A stretch of 64,000 nucleotides of DNA from Methylomicrobium lacus LW14 (GCF_000527095.1 NZ_AZUN01000001.1:1364001-1428000); one strand, 5' to 3'; numbered from the stretch's first letter, positions 9,721 through 19,031 are shown. Made by a program: numbers and translations. Notes: generated by a model not told the origin, from the sequence alone.

Positions 9721-9743
9721 GCGCCGCACGGGAAGTGCGGCGC
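9721..9743 (-). promoter_or_regulatory. strong hairpin between nhaD and ampG
   Basis: A perfect 9-bp GC-rich stem (GCGCCGCAC/GTGCGGCGC) with a 5-base loop lies between the nhaD stop and the ampG start. There is no T-run after it on either strand, so it is not a standard intrinsic terminator. It may stabilise the 3' end of the nhaD message or limit read-through into ampG. Confidence 0.5.
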
Positions 9744-9758
9744 AAGCGGAGACAATGC

Positions 9759-11117
9759 CTAGCCATTGATCAGATAATGCACGACGATACTGCCGGCATA
9801 ACCGGCCGCAATCGCCGGCGACCATTTCAAATGGCTGAAGAAGGTGTATTTATGGTTGGACTGTCCCATCAACGCCACACCCGCGGCGGAACCGACCGAC
9901 AGTAATGAACCGCCGACGCCGGCCGTCAAGGTGACCAGCAGCCATTGATACAGACTCATGTCCAGATTCATGTTCAATACCGCAAACATGACCGGAATGT
10001 TGTCAACGATAGCCGAAATTAAACCGACCAAAACGTTAGCGGTCGTTTGACCCAGACCGTCATACATCGCGCCAGACAGCAGCTCCAGATAGCCGATATA
10101 GCCCAAACCACCGACCGCAAACACGACGCCAAAGAAAAACAGCAGCGTATCCCATTCGGCATGACGCACTTTGTTGAAAATGTCGAAGCCTTCTTCGCCT
10201 TCGACGGTAAATTTCTTTTTGATCCGGTAACCATAGAGCATCAACACCGACAAACCGGCCATCATGCCCATGAACGGCGGCAAATGCAGAACTTGCTTGA
10301 AGCTGACCGCAGTCGCAATGGTCAACAGGAACATCACGCAAATTTGAATCGCGCCGGGCTTCAGAACGACAGCTTCTTCGTCAGTCGCATTCGGCTGCTC
10401 GTCAGGCACCGCAAAATACATCACCGCCGCAGGAATTGCGTAGTTGACCGCCGAAGGAATGAACAGCTTGAAGAAGTCGAAAAACTCCGCATAGCCAGCC
10501 TGCCATACCATCAAGGTGGTAATGTCGCCGAACGGACAGAACGCACCGCCCGCATTCGCGGCGACAACCAGATTCACGAAACCGATGCTGACGAATTTCG
10601 GGTTGTCCGATCCGACCGCCATCACCACCGCGCCGACCAGCAACGCCGCGGTCAAGTTATCGGCGACCGCGGACAGGAAGAATGTGATGATACCGGTGAT
10701 CAAAAACAGTTTCCGGTAACCGAACTGCCGTCTGACCAGCCAGGAACGCAGCGCCTCGAACACGTTGCGCTCGGCCATTGCGTTGATGTAAGTCATCGCG
10801 ACCAAGAGGAACAGCATCAACTCGGCATATTCTTTCAAGTTGTATTCAAACGCTTCGTGCATCGCATCGACCGACACACCCGCTTGCGACGCCAAGATGG
10901 CCGCATGCGACCAGATGATCGCGGCAGCCAAAATGACCGGTTTGGATTTACGCAAATGCGTAAATTCCTCAGCCATCACAAAGCCATAGGCAATCAAAAA
11001 GATCAGCACGCAATAAATGCCGCGCTCGGTCCCGGTCAGCCCAAGGCTTTCAATACCGCCGGCCATCGCAAACTCTGGCACCAGCAGTGTCATCAACAAA
11101 ACAAAAAGAAACCTCAC
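9759..11117 (-). CDS. nhaD: NhaD-type Na+/H+ antiporter
   Basis: The 452-residue protein has a short signal-like N-terminus followed by about 12 membrane helices. The segments FLSAVADNLTAALLVGAV and ISAIVDNIPVMFAVL, and the SVGSAAGVALMGQ region, match the NhaD family of the ion-transporter superfamily. Members extrude Na+ or Li+ in exchange for protons at the inner membrane. It is transcribed away from cysI across a 165-base intergenic region. Confidence 0.92.
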   Translation of the reverse strand: MRFLFVLLMTLLVPEFAMAGGIESLGLTGTERGIYCVLIFLIAYGFVMAEEFTHLRKSKPVILAAAIIWSHAAILASQAGVSVDAMHEAFEYNLKEYAELMLFLLVAMTYINAMAERNVFEALRSWLVRRQFGYRKLFLITGIITFFLSAVADNLTAALLVGAVVMAVGSDNPKFVSIGFVNLVVAANAGGAFCPFGDITTLMVWQAGYAEFFDFFKLFIPSAVNYAIPAAVMYFAVPDEQPNATDEEAVVLKPGAIQICVMFLLTIATAVSFKQVLHLPPFMGMMAGLSVLMLYGYRIKKKFTVEGEEGFDIFNKVRHAEWDTLLFFFGVVFAVGGLGYIGYLELLSGAMYDGLGQTTANVLVGLISAIVDNIPVMFAVLNMNLDMSLYQWLLVTLTAGVGGSLLSVGSAAGVALMGQSNHKYTFFSHLKWSPAIAAGYAGSIVVHYLING

Positions 11118-11207
11118 AAAACCCCTCCCATTGATGATTTTTATTATCGAAAAATTAAATGATTAAAGCCGTCTTCAACCCGATATACTATCACTTCGGA
11201 ATAACCT

Positions 11208-11236
11208 TTGTCATTTTATGACGCAGCGTATATGAT
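11208..11236 (+). promoter_or_regulatory. sigma-70 promoter of the cysI-DUF934 operon
   Basis: TTGTCA at 11208-11213 and TATGAT at 11231-11236 are separated by 17 bases, a near-consensus vegetative promoter. Transcription would begin near 11243, giving a leader of about 40 bases before ATG 11283. This argues against the longer reading frame that opens at 11208. Confidence 0.75.
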
Positions 11237-11282
11237 TAGTGGTCAAAAATTCTGCGCTAAACCAGCAACCACTAACCACCTT

Positions 11283-12935
11283 ATGTACCAGTACAACGAA
11301 CAAGACCAGACCCTTGTCGAAGAAAGGGCTGCGCAATACCGGCGGCAAACCGAAGATTTTCTGAAAGGCGAACTGACAGAAGATCAATTCCGCGCCTTGC
11401 GCCTGCGCAATGGGTTGTATATTCAGACTCATGCGCCAATGCTTCGGATTGCGGTGCCCTACGGCCTACTGAACTCGAAACAACTGCGCAAACTGGCCCA
11501 TATCGCCCGCGAATTTGATAAAGGCTACTGTCATTTCACGACCCGGCAAAACGTCCAGTTCAACTGGCCGGAACTCGAACGCGTGCCGGACATTCTGGAC
11601 GAACTGGCCAGCGTGCAAATGCACTCGATCCAGACCAGCGGCAACTGCATGCGCAACACCACATCGGACCCTCTGGCCGGCGTCGCGATCGACGAACTCG
11701 AAGACCCGCGCCCGTACTGCGAAATCATCCGCCAATGGACGACGCTGCATCCCGAATTCGACTATTTGCCGCGCAAGTTCAAGATTGCGGTCAGCGGCGC
11801 CCAACTGGATCGCGCGGCGACGCAATTGCACGACATCGGCGTGCATCTGGTCAAGAATGACCAAGGTGAAACCGGCTTCAGAATCCTGGTCGGCGGCGGC
11901 CTCGGCCGCACCCCGGTCATCGGCCAGGTGATTCGTCCATTCCTCGACAAGCAGCACCTGTTGTCCTATCTCGAAGCGATACTGCGGATTTACAATTTAT
12001 TCGGACGCCGCGACAACAAATACAAGGCACGGATCAAGATCCTGGTCAAGGAAACCGGTCTCGACAAGTTTAGCGAGTTGGTCGAAGCGGAATGGCAGCA
12101 GATCAAGGACGGCATGGAACTGAGCGATGCGCGGATAGCCGCGATCAAGGCCCATTTCACGCCGCCGGCTTACGACACCGACGCCGCCCAGGATCAAAGC
12201 CTGGCCACGCAGTTATCGGCTAACCCCGCATTCGCCACCTGGTACAAATACAATACCGCTGCACACCGTGTGCCGGGCTACCGCGCCGCATTCATTTCAC
12301 TGAAAGCGCCCGATTCGCCGCCCGGCGACATGACCGATACGCAACTGGATGCGGTCGCCGACCTGGCCGATCGCTACAGCTTCGGACAGCTTCGCAGCAC
12401 GCACCGGCAAAACCTGATTCTGGCCGACATTAAACAGGCCGACCTGTTTAGCCTCTGGCAGGCGCTGACGAATTTAAAGCTGGCGACCCCGAACATCGGT
12501 ACGGTCACCGACATCATCTGCTGCCCCGGCCTGGATTTCTGCTCGCTGGCGAATGCCGGATCGATCGGCGTCGCGAAAGAAATCAACGAAGCGCTCGACG
12601 ATCTCGATTATGTGCACGACATCGGCGACGTGAAGATCAATATGTCCGGCTGCATGAACGGCTGTGCGCACCAAAGCGTCGGCCATATCGGCATCCTTGG
12701 CGTCGATAAGAAAGGCTCTGAATGGTATCAAATTACCCTGGGCGGCTCTTCCGAGAACGAAGCGGCGATCGGCGAACGTCTGGGACCCGCGGTGGCCCGC
12801 GACGAAGTCACGCAGGCGATCACGACGATTCTGGATGTTTATGTCAAACAACGGCAGGAAGAAGAATCATTTTTGGACATGGTAAAACGTGTTGGCATTA
12901 CCCCTTTCAAAGAACGAGTCTATGCAGATCATTAA
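11283..12935 (+). CDS. cysI: nitrite/sulfite reductase, siroheme [4Fe-4S] hemoprotein
   Basis: It reduces sulfite to sulfide (or nitrite to ammonia) in assimilation. The chosen start gives 551 residues beginning MYQYNEQDQT, the usual family start; upstream codons overlap the predicted promoter. The two ferredoxin-like halves and the siroheme/iron-sulfur cysteines are visible: CCPGLDFCSLA near residue 415 and NMSGCMNGCAHQ near residue 455. The DUF934 gene follows with a 14-base overlap, the usual partner in proteobacterial sulfite reduction. Sulfite is therefore the likelier substrate. Confidence 0.93.
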   Translation: MYQYNEQDQTLVEERAAQYRRQTEDFLKGELTEDQFRALRLRNGLYIQTHAPMLRIAVPYGLLNSKQLRKLAHIAREFDKGYCHFTTRQNVQFNWPELERVPDILDELASVQMHSIQTSGNCMRNTTSDPLAGVAIDELEDPRPYCEIIRQWTTLHPEFDYLPRKFKIAVSGAQLDRAATQLHDIGVHLVKNDQGETGFRILVGGGLGRTPVIGQVIRPFLDKQHLLSYLEAILRIYNLFGRRDNKYKARIKILVKETGLDKFSELVEAEWQQIKDGMELSDARIAAIKAHFTPPAYDTDAAQDQSLATQLSANPAFATWYKYNTAAHRVPGYRAAFISLKAPDSPPGDMTDTQLDAVADLADRYSFGQLRSTHRQNLILADIKQADLFSLWQALTNLKLATPNIGTVTDIICCPGLDFCSLANAGSIGVAKEINEALDDLDYVHDIGDVKINMSGCMNGCAHQSVGHIGILGVDKKGSEWYQITLGGSSENEAAIGERLGPAVARDEVTQAITTILDVYVKQRQEEESFLDMVKRVGITPFKERVYADH

Positions 12936-13374
12936 AGACAAAGCCATTATAGAGGACACCTTTACAACGCTTGCCGATGACGCCGAACCGACCCGCGGCG
13001 ACATCAGCGTCTCGCTCTCGAGATGGAAGCGCGACCGCGAACTCCTGCTCGCGCATCCCGGCAAAGTGGGCGTGCGCCTCCAGGCGAGCGACGCGACTGC
13101 CGACCTTGCCGACGACCTGAAGCGCATCGATCTGATCGAACTCGATTTCGCCGACTTCGCGGATGGACGCTTGTTTTCGCATGCCTGGCTGCTCCGCGGC
13201 CGCTATCATTATCAGGGCGAAATTCGGGCGACCGGGCATTATCTGCTGGACCAGATTTTTTATCTGTCGCGAGTCGGCGTCAATGCGTTTAAGCCCGCCA
13301 AAGCCGAGCAATTAGCGAGCATCCTCGCAAATTTGCACGATTTTTCGGTCAAATATCAACCTTCGATCGTTTAA
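12922..13374 (+). CDS. DUF934 protein, sulfite-reduction partner
   Basis: The 151-residue protein (start MQIIKDKAII at 12922) belongs to the DUF934 family, encoded next to cysI in many proteobacteria and thought to help sulfite reduction. The RTGHYLLDQ-like segment (here ATGHYLLDQIFYLSRVGVNAF) is the family signature. Its start lies inside the 3' end of cysI, so the two are translated together. Its exact biochemical role is not established. Confidence 0.9.
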   Translation: MQIIKDKAIIEDTFTTLADDAEPTRGDISVSLSRWKRDRELLLAHPGKVGVRLQASDATADLADDLKRIDLIELDFADFADGRLFSHAWLLRGRYHYQGEIRATGHYLLDQIFYLSRVGVNAFKPAKAEQLASILANLHDFSVKYQPSIV

Positions 13375-13396
13375 ATCCGCAGCATCCGCAACAAAA

Positions 13397-13436
13397 AAGC
13401 CTTGCCCGGCATGAATGCCGGGCAAGGCTTTTTTTT
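13397..13436. terminator. bidirectional terminator between DUF934 and ctpA
   Basis: A near-perfect inverted repeat with 15-16 bp per arm (core GCCTTGCCCGGCAT) is flanked by an A-run at 13392-13398 and a T-run at 13429-13436. It can end transcription from both sides of this convergent gene pair. Confidence 0.93.
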
Positions 13437-13537
13437 GTCTAGCGCATCATCATCTAATCGTCCAGCAGGCCAGACACCGCCGCCCTGCTGAAAGCTCGCG
13501 GCAAAACCTAAGCTTTACCGCGAGCCGTGCAAGCCGA

Positions 13538-14878
13538 TCAGTGCTTCATGATCGCCAGGCCTTTCAACAGGGACAAGGCTTCGAATACCGGATAATCGCT
13601 GACTTCCAGCTTATCATCCTTCGGCTTTTCATCCTTCGGCTTCTCCTCGCCTGCTTTTGGCTTTTCAACCTTCTTCTTGCCGTTTTCCAGATGGTGCGAC
13701 AAGTCGGCTTCCTTGACCGGCGTAAAGTCCGATTTTTCGACCGACTCCAGCTTGACCGAAGCCAGCGCAATATCGGGCTCGATCCCTTCCGCCTGGATCG
13801 ATCGACCGGAAGGCGTATAGTAGCGCGCGGTCGTCAGCTTGACCGCCGCACCATTACTGGTCGGCAATATCGTCTGCACCGAGCCCTTACCGAAGGATTT
13901 CTCACCCATGATCACCGCGCGTTTTTGATCCTGCAACGCACCCGCGACAATCTCGGAGGCGGATGCGGAACCCGCATTGATCAGCACGACCATCGGCGCG
14001 CCATTCAGCAAGTCATCGCCCGCTGCCGTGAAACGCATTTCGGAGTTTTCGATCCGTCCTTTCGTATAAACGATCAGGCCGCTTTTCAGGAACGCGTCGC
14101 TGACTTCGACCGCCGCATTCAAGACCCCGCCGGGGTTATTCCGAAGATCGAGCACCAGACCTTTCAGACTGCCCGCATTGTCTTTTTTCAATTGCGCCAG
14201 ACTGTCGAGCAGACTTTCGCCGGTGCCGGATTGGAAACTGCTGATCCGAACATAGCCGTAGCCTTTTTCCAGCAGCTTGTTTTTCACGCTCTTGACCTTG
14301 ATGATGTCGCGGGCCAGGGTGAATTTGAGCGGCGCTTCCTCGCCTTCCCGAACCACGGTCAGTTCAATCTTGCTGCCCGGCTCGCCGCGCATCGTCTTGA
14401 CCGCCTCGACCAGGCTCATGCCCTTGACCGGCTTGTCGTCGAGCCGGATGATCAGGTCGCCGGTTTTCAGCCCGGCCCGTTGCGCCGGCGTATCGTCGAT
14501 CGGCGATACGACCTTGATGAAGCCGTTTTCCATCGTGACTTCGATGCCGAGGCCGCCAAACTGGCCGGTTGTACCTTCCTTCAACTCCTGGTATTCCTCG
14601 GGCACCAGATAGGCCGAATGCGGATCGAGTCCGCTCAGCATACCGCGCACCGCGTCTTCCAACAGCTTTTTGTCCGATACGGGCTCCACATAATCGCGTT
14701 TGATCCGCCCGAAAATTTCGGTGAATGTCCGAAGCTCCTCAAAAGGCAGAGCCTCCGTTTCACTCTCGGTGTTGGGCTTGTTCAGCTCGGCCAGCACACT
14801 GCCGCCGATGCTGATGAATACCCCCAACATGATCCCTAAGGACAAGATAAAAAATGTCTTTTTTTTCTGCATGCGCAT
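13538..14878 (-). CDS. ctpA: S41 family C-terminal processing peptidase
   Basis: This is a periplasmic serine protease of the CtpA/Prc group. The 446-residue protein has an N-terminal membrane anchor (residues 8-30), a PDZ domain (about 90-175, GGLGIEV and AGLKTGDLI) and the S41 domain with catalytic Ser in GSASASEI and catalytic Lys in GEKSFGKGSVQ. A Lys/Pro/Glu-rich repeat region lies near the C-terminus (about 400-430). It is 60 bases downstream of envC, the common gpmI-envC-ctpA order. Confidence 0.95.
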   Translation of the reverse strand: MRMQKKKTFFILSLGIMLGVFISIGGSVLAELNKPNTESETEALPFEELRTFTEIFGRIKRDYVEPVSDKKLLEDAVRGMLSGLDPHSAYLVPEEYQELKEGTTGQFGGLGIEVTMENGFIKVVSPIDDTPAQRAGLKTGDLIIRLDDKPVKGMSLVEAVKTMRGEPGSKIELTVVREGEEAPLKFTLARDIIKVKSVKNKLLEKGYGYVRISSFQSGTGESLLDSLAQLKKDNAGSLKGLVLDLRNNPGGVLNAAVEVSDAFLKSGLIVYTKGRIENSEMRFTAAGDDLLNGAPMVVLINAGSASASEIVAGALQDQKRAVIMGEKSFGKGSVQTILPTSNGAAVKLTTARYYTPSGRSIQAEGIEPDIALASVKLESVEKSDFTPVKEADLSHHLENGKKKVEKPKAGEEKPKDEKPKDDKLEVSDYPVFEALSLLKGLAIMKH

Positions 14879-14940
14879 TGCTACCCCAACTGCTCGATTC
14901 CTAAATATGTTTCCATTGCCTGGCTAACTTTTTTCATGGC

Positions 14941-16110
14941 TTATCCCGGATACCATGCCAAAGGGTCAACCGGCTTGCCATTCCTGCGAATGCCAAAATA
15001 TAAACCCGACTGCGACCGCCCGCCGCTTTGCCCCGCGCCCGCGATCACCTCTCCCGCCTCGACCCAGTCATAGACCTTTTTATAGAGGCTCTGATTAAAA
15101 CCGTACAAGGTCATGAAGCCGTTGCCGTGATCAAGGATCATCAATAAGCCGTAACCGGACAGCCATTGCGAATAAACGACCTTGCCGCGAGTCACCGCGC
15201 GTACTTCCGCGCCTTCCGGCGCCTCGATCAGGATGCCGTCCCAGAGGCTCTGCATCCCTTTGGAAGCCGCCTTTTCTGAAACCGGCCACGGCAATTGTCC
15301 CTTGAGCCGCTCGAAATCGACCTTGGCCGCGTCCTGCTTTTCCGACTGAGACTGCTCATCAGTAGCAAGAGTTTCCGCCCCCTGATCGTCCGCCGGCTGA
15401 TTCTCCCATTTCGCCTGTGTATCAATCAGTTCCTTCAGTTCATTCTCGCTCTCTTTCAGGCGATTGAGCTGCTGTTCGCCGGACGAATAGTCCTGCTCGA
15501 TTTCGGCGAGCAGCTTGTTTCTTTCGTTCCGCAACAGTTCGAGCGAGCTTTGCTCGAGGCGGTTTTTCTCGACATCGCGCTGCATCAGCATCGCTTCTTC
15601 CCGCTGCCGGCTTTCCAGCTCGGCGAGCCCGGCGACCGACTTTTGCATGACCGCCAGCTTCTTCAGCCGCTGCCGGCGCAAATAATCATGATAGACCACC
15701 ATCCGGCTCGCCTTCGCCAGATCCTGATGGTTCAGAATCAACTTCAATTTTCCGGTCCGGCTCATTACGAAGTCGGCGCGCAACTGCGCCGCCAGCGCCT
15801 TATGATGCAAGGCGATCTCATCCTTCTGCAGCACAATGTCTTGGTGGATCAGTTTCATCTGGCGGCGATTTTGCACGATGTCGTCTTGCAGCCTTTTCAA
15901 CGTCGCCGCGCTTTCGCCATAGCGGTTTTCGATATCGGCGAGTTGATCCGCCACCGCTTCCTTTTGCAGCAGCATCGCTTGTATTTTTTTCTTGACCACC
16001 GCGATGCCGGATCGGACCACGCCCAAGTCCCCCTTGAGCGTGACCTCTTCGGCAGCGCATTCCTTCGCCAGCACCCCCAAAACGATGCAGGTTACAATCC
16101 TTGTCCGCAT
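14941..16110 (-). CDS. envC: EnvC-type murein hydrolase activator
   Basis: The 389-residue periplasmic protein has a short signal peptide, a long coiled coil (about residues 30-250) and a C-terminal LytM/M23 fold. The metal ligands of an active M23 peptidase are missing: the usual HxH near the end reads GLYF and the Y-x-H position reads YGFNQ. This is the pattern of EnvC, which activates amidases rather than cutting cell wall itself. It lies 7 bases after the remnant of gpmI and upstream of ctpA. Confidence 0.92.
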   Translation of the reverse strand: MRTRIVTCIVLGVLAKECAAEEVTLKGDLGVVRSGIAVVKKKIQAMLLQKEAVADQLADIENRYGESAATLKRLQDDIVQNRRQMKLIHQDIVLQKDEIALHHKALAAQLRADFVMSRTGKLKLILNHQDLAKASRMVVYHDYLRRQRLKKLAVMQKSVAGLAELESRQREEAMLMQRDVEKNRLEQSSLELLRNERNKLLAEIEQDYSSGEQQLNRLKESENELKELIDTQAKWENQPADDQGAETLATDEQSQSEKQDAAKVDFERLKGQLPWPVSEKAASKGMQSLWDGILIEAPEGAEVRAVTRGKVVYSQWLSGYGLLMILDHGNGFMTLYGFNQSLYKKVYDWVEAGEVIAGAGQSGGRSQSGLYFGIRRNGKPVDPLAWYPG

Positions 16111-16117
16111 CTCTCGC

Positions 16118-16252
16118 TTAGTGGGCGGCCAGCAAGGATCTACCTGTCATTTCCACCGACTGCGGAATGTCCATGGCGTTATATTCCTTTTCGAGCGAGT
16201 ACCCGAAGCCGTCAAGAATTAACAAAACTAAGGGCTTTGGCCGATTCAACAT
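16118..16252 (-). pseudogene. gpmI: gpmI remnant with large in-frame internal deletion
   Basis: A 44-codon frame starts MLNRPKPLVLLILDGFGYS, the exact beginning of cofactor-independent phosphoglycerate mutase, with a GGGAG ribosome site upstream. After the EKEYNAM segment it jumps to DIPQSVEMTGRSLL, which matches the extreme C-terminus of the same family, and stops just before envC. About 470 codons of the usual 510 are missing, including all catalytic residues. The position before envC is the normal one for gpmI. It cannot encode an enzyme; the deletion may be real or an assembly collapse. Confidence 0.85.
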
Positions 16253-16532
16253 CTTTAAAATTTCTCCCGTCACAAACACAAAAATCGAGATTCGCGCCGC
16301 CATCGGCCCGGTAGGCTGCACTGGGGTAGGATTGTTTCAAATCCATTACCCTCTAAAGCTGAAACTAATGTATCATAGTGCCGCTTACTAGGCTTTCATG
16401 CGTAAGTATTACGCAAAACAAGGCTACAAAGTGTCCATTATATTAATACACGTTGGCAGTTCTTGTGTAAAAATAATTCATTGCAGCCGCCTTTTTTCTA
16501 ATAGCAACAAGAACCTTCTGAAGGTCGGATTT

Positions 16533-16847
16533 ATGGATACGCTTAACAAACCCACGGCATACGACGATAACGATATCAATCGGGCCGCACGCTGTATCAA
16601 GGCGATGTCACATCCTTTGCGGCTGAAAATATTGTGCGTCTTGGGCACCAATTCGGTCAGCGTGCAGGACATCGTCGACCAGGTCGGCACTTCGCAAAGC
16701 AACATCTCGCAGCATCTGGCAATCCTTCGTGAAAAAAACATCCTGGGCTCCAAAAAAGAAGCCAACCGGGTCTACTACTACATCGACGACAACCGGACAC
16801 TGCAACTGATCAACATGATGCGCGAAGTCTTCTGCACGCGGCACTGA
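16533..16847 (+). CDS. ArsR-family winged-helix repressor
   Basis: The 104-residue protein (start MDTLNKPTAYDD at 16533, behind a GAAGGTCGG ribosome site) is a small ArsR-type regulator with the RCIKAMSHPLRLKIL entry helix, a recognition helix in TSQSNISQHLAIL and the wing KEANRVYYYI. Cys residues near LKILCVLG and the C-terminal FCTRH could sense redox or sulfur species, but this is an inference. It precedes a rhodanese gene, so a sulfur or thiol signal is plausible. Confidence 0.88.
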   Translation: MDTLNKPTAYDDNDINRAARCIKAMSHPLRLKILCVLGTNSVSVQDIVDQVGTSQSNISQHLAILREKNILGSKKEANRVYYYIDDNRTLQLINMMREVFCTRH

Positions 16848-16890
16848 TTCACCCGTTTACCTTTCATTTGTTTCAACCAACTACCCATCC

Positions 16891-17340
16891 ATGCAACGTC
16901 TTTTTGAATTTATTTTTAATCACTACGTTTATTCGCTCGCCCTGGCGGTCGTCACCTATTTGTTGATTCAGGAATTGTTCGATACTGCTTTCAAAAAATT
17001 CAACCCGATCACACCGATGCACGCGGTCGCGAAGATGAACGAAAGCGACATCAACATCATCGATGTCCGCGAACCGACAGAGTACGTGGAAGGCCACATT
17101 GAAAACGCAATCAATGCGCCTCTCGGTAAACTGAGCGAGCAATTACCCAAACTCACCCGCGACAAAAAAGCGCCGATACTGGTCGTCTGCCAAAACGGCA
17201 CCCGCTCCCTGAGCGCCGCCAAAACCCTGGCCAAGACAGGCTACGAGCAAATTTTCGTGATCACCGGCGGCATGAACGCCTGGACCGAAGACTACAAACT
17301 GCCGATAGCCACTCGCCGCAAGCAAAAAGCGCAATCCTAG
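16891..17340 (+). CDS. membrane-anchored rhodanese-like sulfurtransferase
   Basis: The 149-residue protein has an N-terminal membrane helix (about residues 10-27) and one rhodanese domain. The INIIDVREPTEYVEGHI motif and the active-site loop VVCQNGTRS, with its catalytic cysteine, are intact. It lies between the ArsR gene and secB in the arrangement often seen as rhodanese-(grx)-secB-gpsA in gammaproteobacteria. No glutaredoxin gene is present here. Confidence 0.92.
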   Translation: MQRLFEFIFNHYVYSLALAVVTYLLIQELFDTAFKKFNPITPMHAVAKMNESDINIIDVREPTEYVEGHIENAINAPLGKLSEQLPKLTRDKKAPILVVCQNGTRSLSAAKTLAKTGYEQIFVITGGMNAWTEDYKLPIATRRKQKAQS

Positions 17341-17496
17341 GCAAGTTGCCCGGCCTTAAAATCGCCGCGTCGACTCCCGATAAAATGCACATTACGGATC
17401 AACCGTAAGCCGCGTTTTTGAACGTTGTCTTTTAACGCACCGCCATCAAGACGGCGCATAATCGTCAATACAATCCACCTTTCATTAAAAGCTATC

Positions 17497-17967
17497 ATGG
17501 CAGAAGAACAACAAAACGTCGAAAAACAATTCGCGATTCAAAAAATTTACACAAAAGACCTGTCTTTTGAGACTCCGAACTCGCCGAAAATCTTCATGGA
17601 GAAATGGGAACCGGTTGTCGATTTCAACCTGAGCACTCGCGTCGAGACGATCGATGAAAACCTGTACGAGATCGTGCTGACCACGACGATCACGGTCAAA
17701 ATCGCCACCGCCACCGCCTATCTGGTCGAAGTGAACCAGGCCGGCATCTTTACGATCGCCGGTTTCACCGAGCAGGAATTGGGGCCGATGGTCGGCAGCT
17801 TCTGCCCGAACGTGCTGTTTCCATACGCTCGCGAAGTCGTATCCGACCTGGTCGCCAAAGGCGGCTTTCCACAGCTTTTATTGGCCCCGGTCAATTTTGA
17901 CGCCCTGTATGCATCGCACTTACAACAGGTACAAACCCCGGCCCCCGCGAAGGAAAGCCTGAACTAA
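17497..17967 (+). CDS. secB: protein-export chaperone SecB
   Basis: The 156-residue cytoplasmic tetrameric chaperone keeps preproteins unfolded for SecA. The start MAEEQQNVEK at 17497 gives the normal length; the longer upstream frame has no homology. Family features include FAIQKIYTKDLSFETPN, the WEPVVDFNL strand and the LFPYAREVVSDLVAKGGFPQ segment. It is followed 3 bases later by gpsA. Confidence 0.97.
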   Translation: MAEEQQNVEKQFAIQKIYTKDLSFETPNSPKIFMEKWEPVVDFNLSTRVETIDENLYEIVLTTTITVKIATATAYLVEVNQAGIFTIAGFTEQELGPMVGSFCPNVLFPYAREVVSDLVAKGGFPQLLLAPVNFDALYASHLQQVQTPAPAKESLN

Positions 17968-17970
17968 GCG

Positions 17971-18981
17971 ATGACGGCAAGAAAAATCGGCATTCTGGGC
18001 GCAGGTTCCTGGGGAACCGCGCTGGCGATCCAGGCCGCGAGAACCGGCTGCGAGGTGTTGCTCTGGGGGCATCATCAACAGCATATGGAGGTGCTTGCCG
18101 GCGACAGGGAAAACAAACACTACCTGCCCGGCGCCGCATTCCCGGCCAATTTGTCGGTCACGGCCGACTTACGCGAGGTTGGCGGTTTCTCCGATCTGTT
18201 ATTGATCGCGGTGCCGAGCCACGCCTTTAAGGCGACGCTAGCGCAATTAAAGCCGTTTGCGGCGCACAACATCAAGATTGCCTGGGCGACCAAGGGCTTC
18301 AACCCCGACGACGGCTCCTTGCTGCACGAACTGGTGACGTCTCTGTTCTCGGCAGAGACGCAGGTCGCCGTGCTGTCGGGCCCGACCTTCGCGCATGAGG
18401 TCGCCGCCGAATTGCCGACCGCGATTACGATCGCCTCTCCCCAGGATAGTTTCTCGAATGAGTTGACGCATCTCTTTCACAGCAACCGCTTCCGGACTTA
18501 TACCAGTACCGACATCGTCGGCGTGGAAGTCGGCGGCGCGGTCAAAAACGTGATGGCGATCGCGGCGGGCATCGCGGACGGACTCGGCTTCGGCGCCAAC
18601 ACCCGGGCGGCTCTGATTACCCGCGGACTGACCGAAATCATCCGGCTCGGCCTGCGTCTCGGCGGACACCAGGAAACCTTCATGGGCCTGGCAGGACTCG
18701 GCGATCTGATCCTGACCTGCACCGATAACCAGTCCAGAAACCGGCGCCTGGGCATCGCGCTCGGACGCGGGCAAGCGTTGGAACCGGCGATGCGCGAGAT
18801 AGGCCAGGAAGTCGAAGGCGTGCTCGCCGCCAGGGAGACCTACCAGCTCGCCAAAAAGCACGGAATCGACATGCCGATTACCGAGCAGACTTTTAAGGTG
18901 TTATACGAAGGCTTATCCCCGGTCGCCGCGGTGCAGAACCTGTTATCGCGCGAATTGAAAAGCGAATCAACCGGGCCATAG
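17971..18981 (+). CDS. gpsA: glycerol-3-phosphate dehydrogenase [NAD(P)+]
   Basis: It makes sn-glycerol-3-phosphate for phospholipids. The 336-residue protein has the NAD(P)-binding ILGAGSWGTALAIQ at residues 8-21, the ATKGF motif, the catalytic-lysine segment VGGAVKNVMAIAAGIADGLGFG and the LAGLGDLILTC motif. It forms a pair with secB and is followed by an intrinsic terminator. Confidence 0.97.
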   Translation: MTARKIGILGAGSWGTALAIQAARTGCEVLLWGHHQQHMEVLAGDRENKHYLPGAAFPANLSVTADLREVGGFSDLLLIAVPSHAFKATLAQLKPFAAHNIKIAWATKGFNPDDGSLLHELVTSLFSAETQVAVLSGPTFAHEVAAELPTAITIASPQDSFSNELTHLFHSNRFRTYTSTDIVGVEVGGAVKNVMAIAAGIADGLGFGANTRAALITRGLTEIIRLGLRLGGHQETFMGLAGLGDLILTCTDNQSRNRRLGIALGRGQALEPAMREIGQEVEGVLAARETYQLAKKHGIDMPITEQTFKVLYEGLSPVAAVQNLLSRELKSESTGP

Positions 18982-18995
18982 AGAGATCAAGAATC

Positions 18996-19024
18996 ACGCC
19001 GACCCCAAAAAGCCGGCGTTTTTT
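18996..19024 (+). terminator. rho-independent terminator after gpsA
   Basis: ACGCCG/CGGCGT pair over a 12-base loop and are followed by TTTTTTATT. It lies 15 bases beyond the gpsA stop and ends just before the convergent L,D-transpeptidase gene. Confidence 0.75.
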
Positions 19025-19031
19025 ATTGTAT

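Noticed and set aside
10047..11162. 371-codon frame on the plus strand opposite nhaD
   Set aside because: It is the antisense of nhaD, rich in His, Gln and Arg, without any domain; nhaD is clearly the real gene.
11208..11282. Upstream extension of cysI by 25 codons
   Set aside because: It overlaps the -35/-10 promoter and lacks homology; MYQYNEQ at 11283 is the family start.
13415..14839. 474-codon plus-strand frame
   Set aside because: It is the antisense of the S41 peptidase gene and also crosses the terminator.
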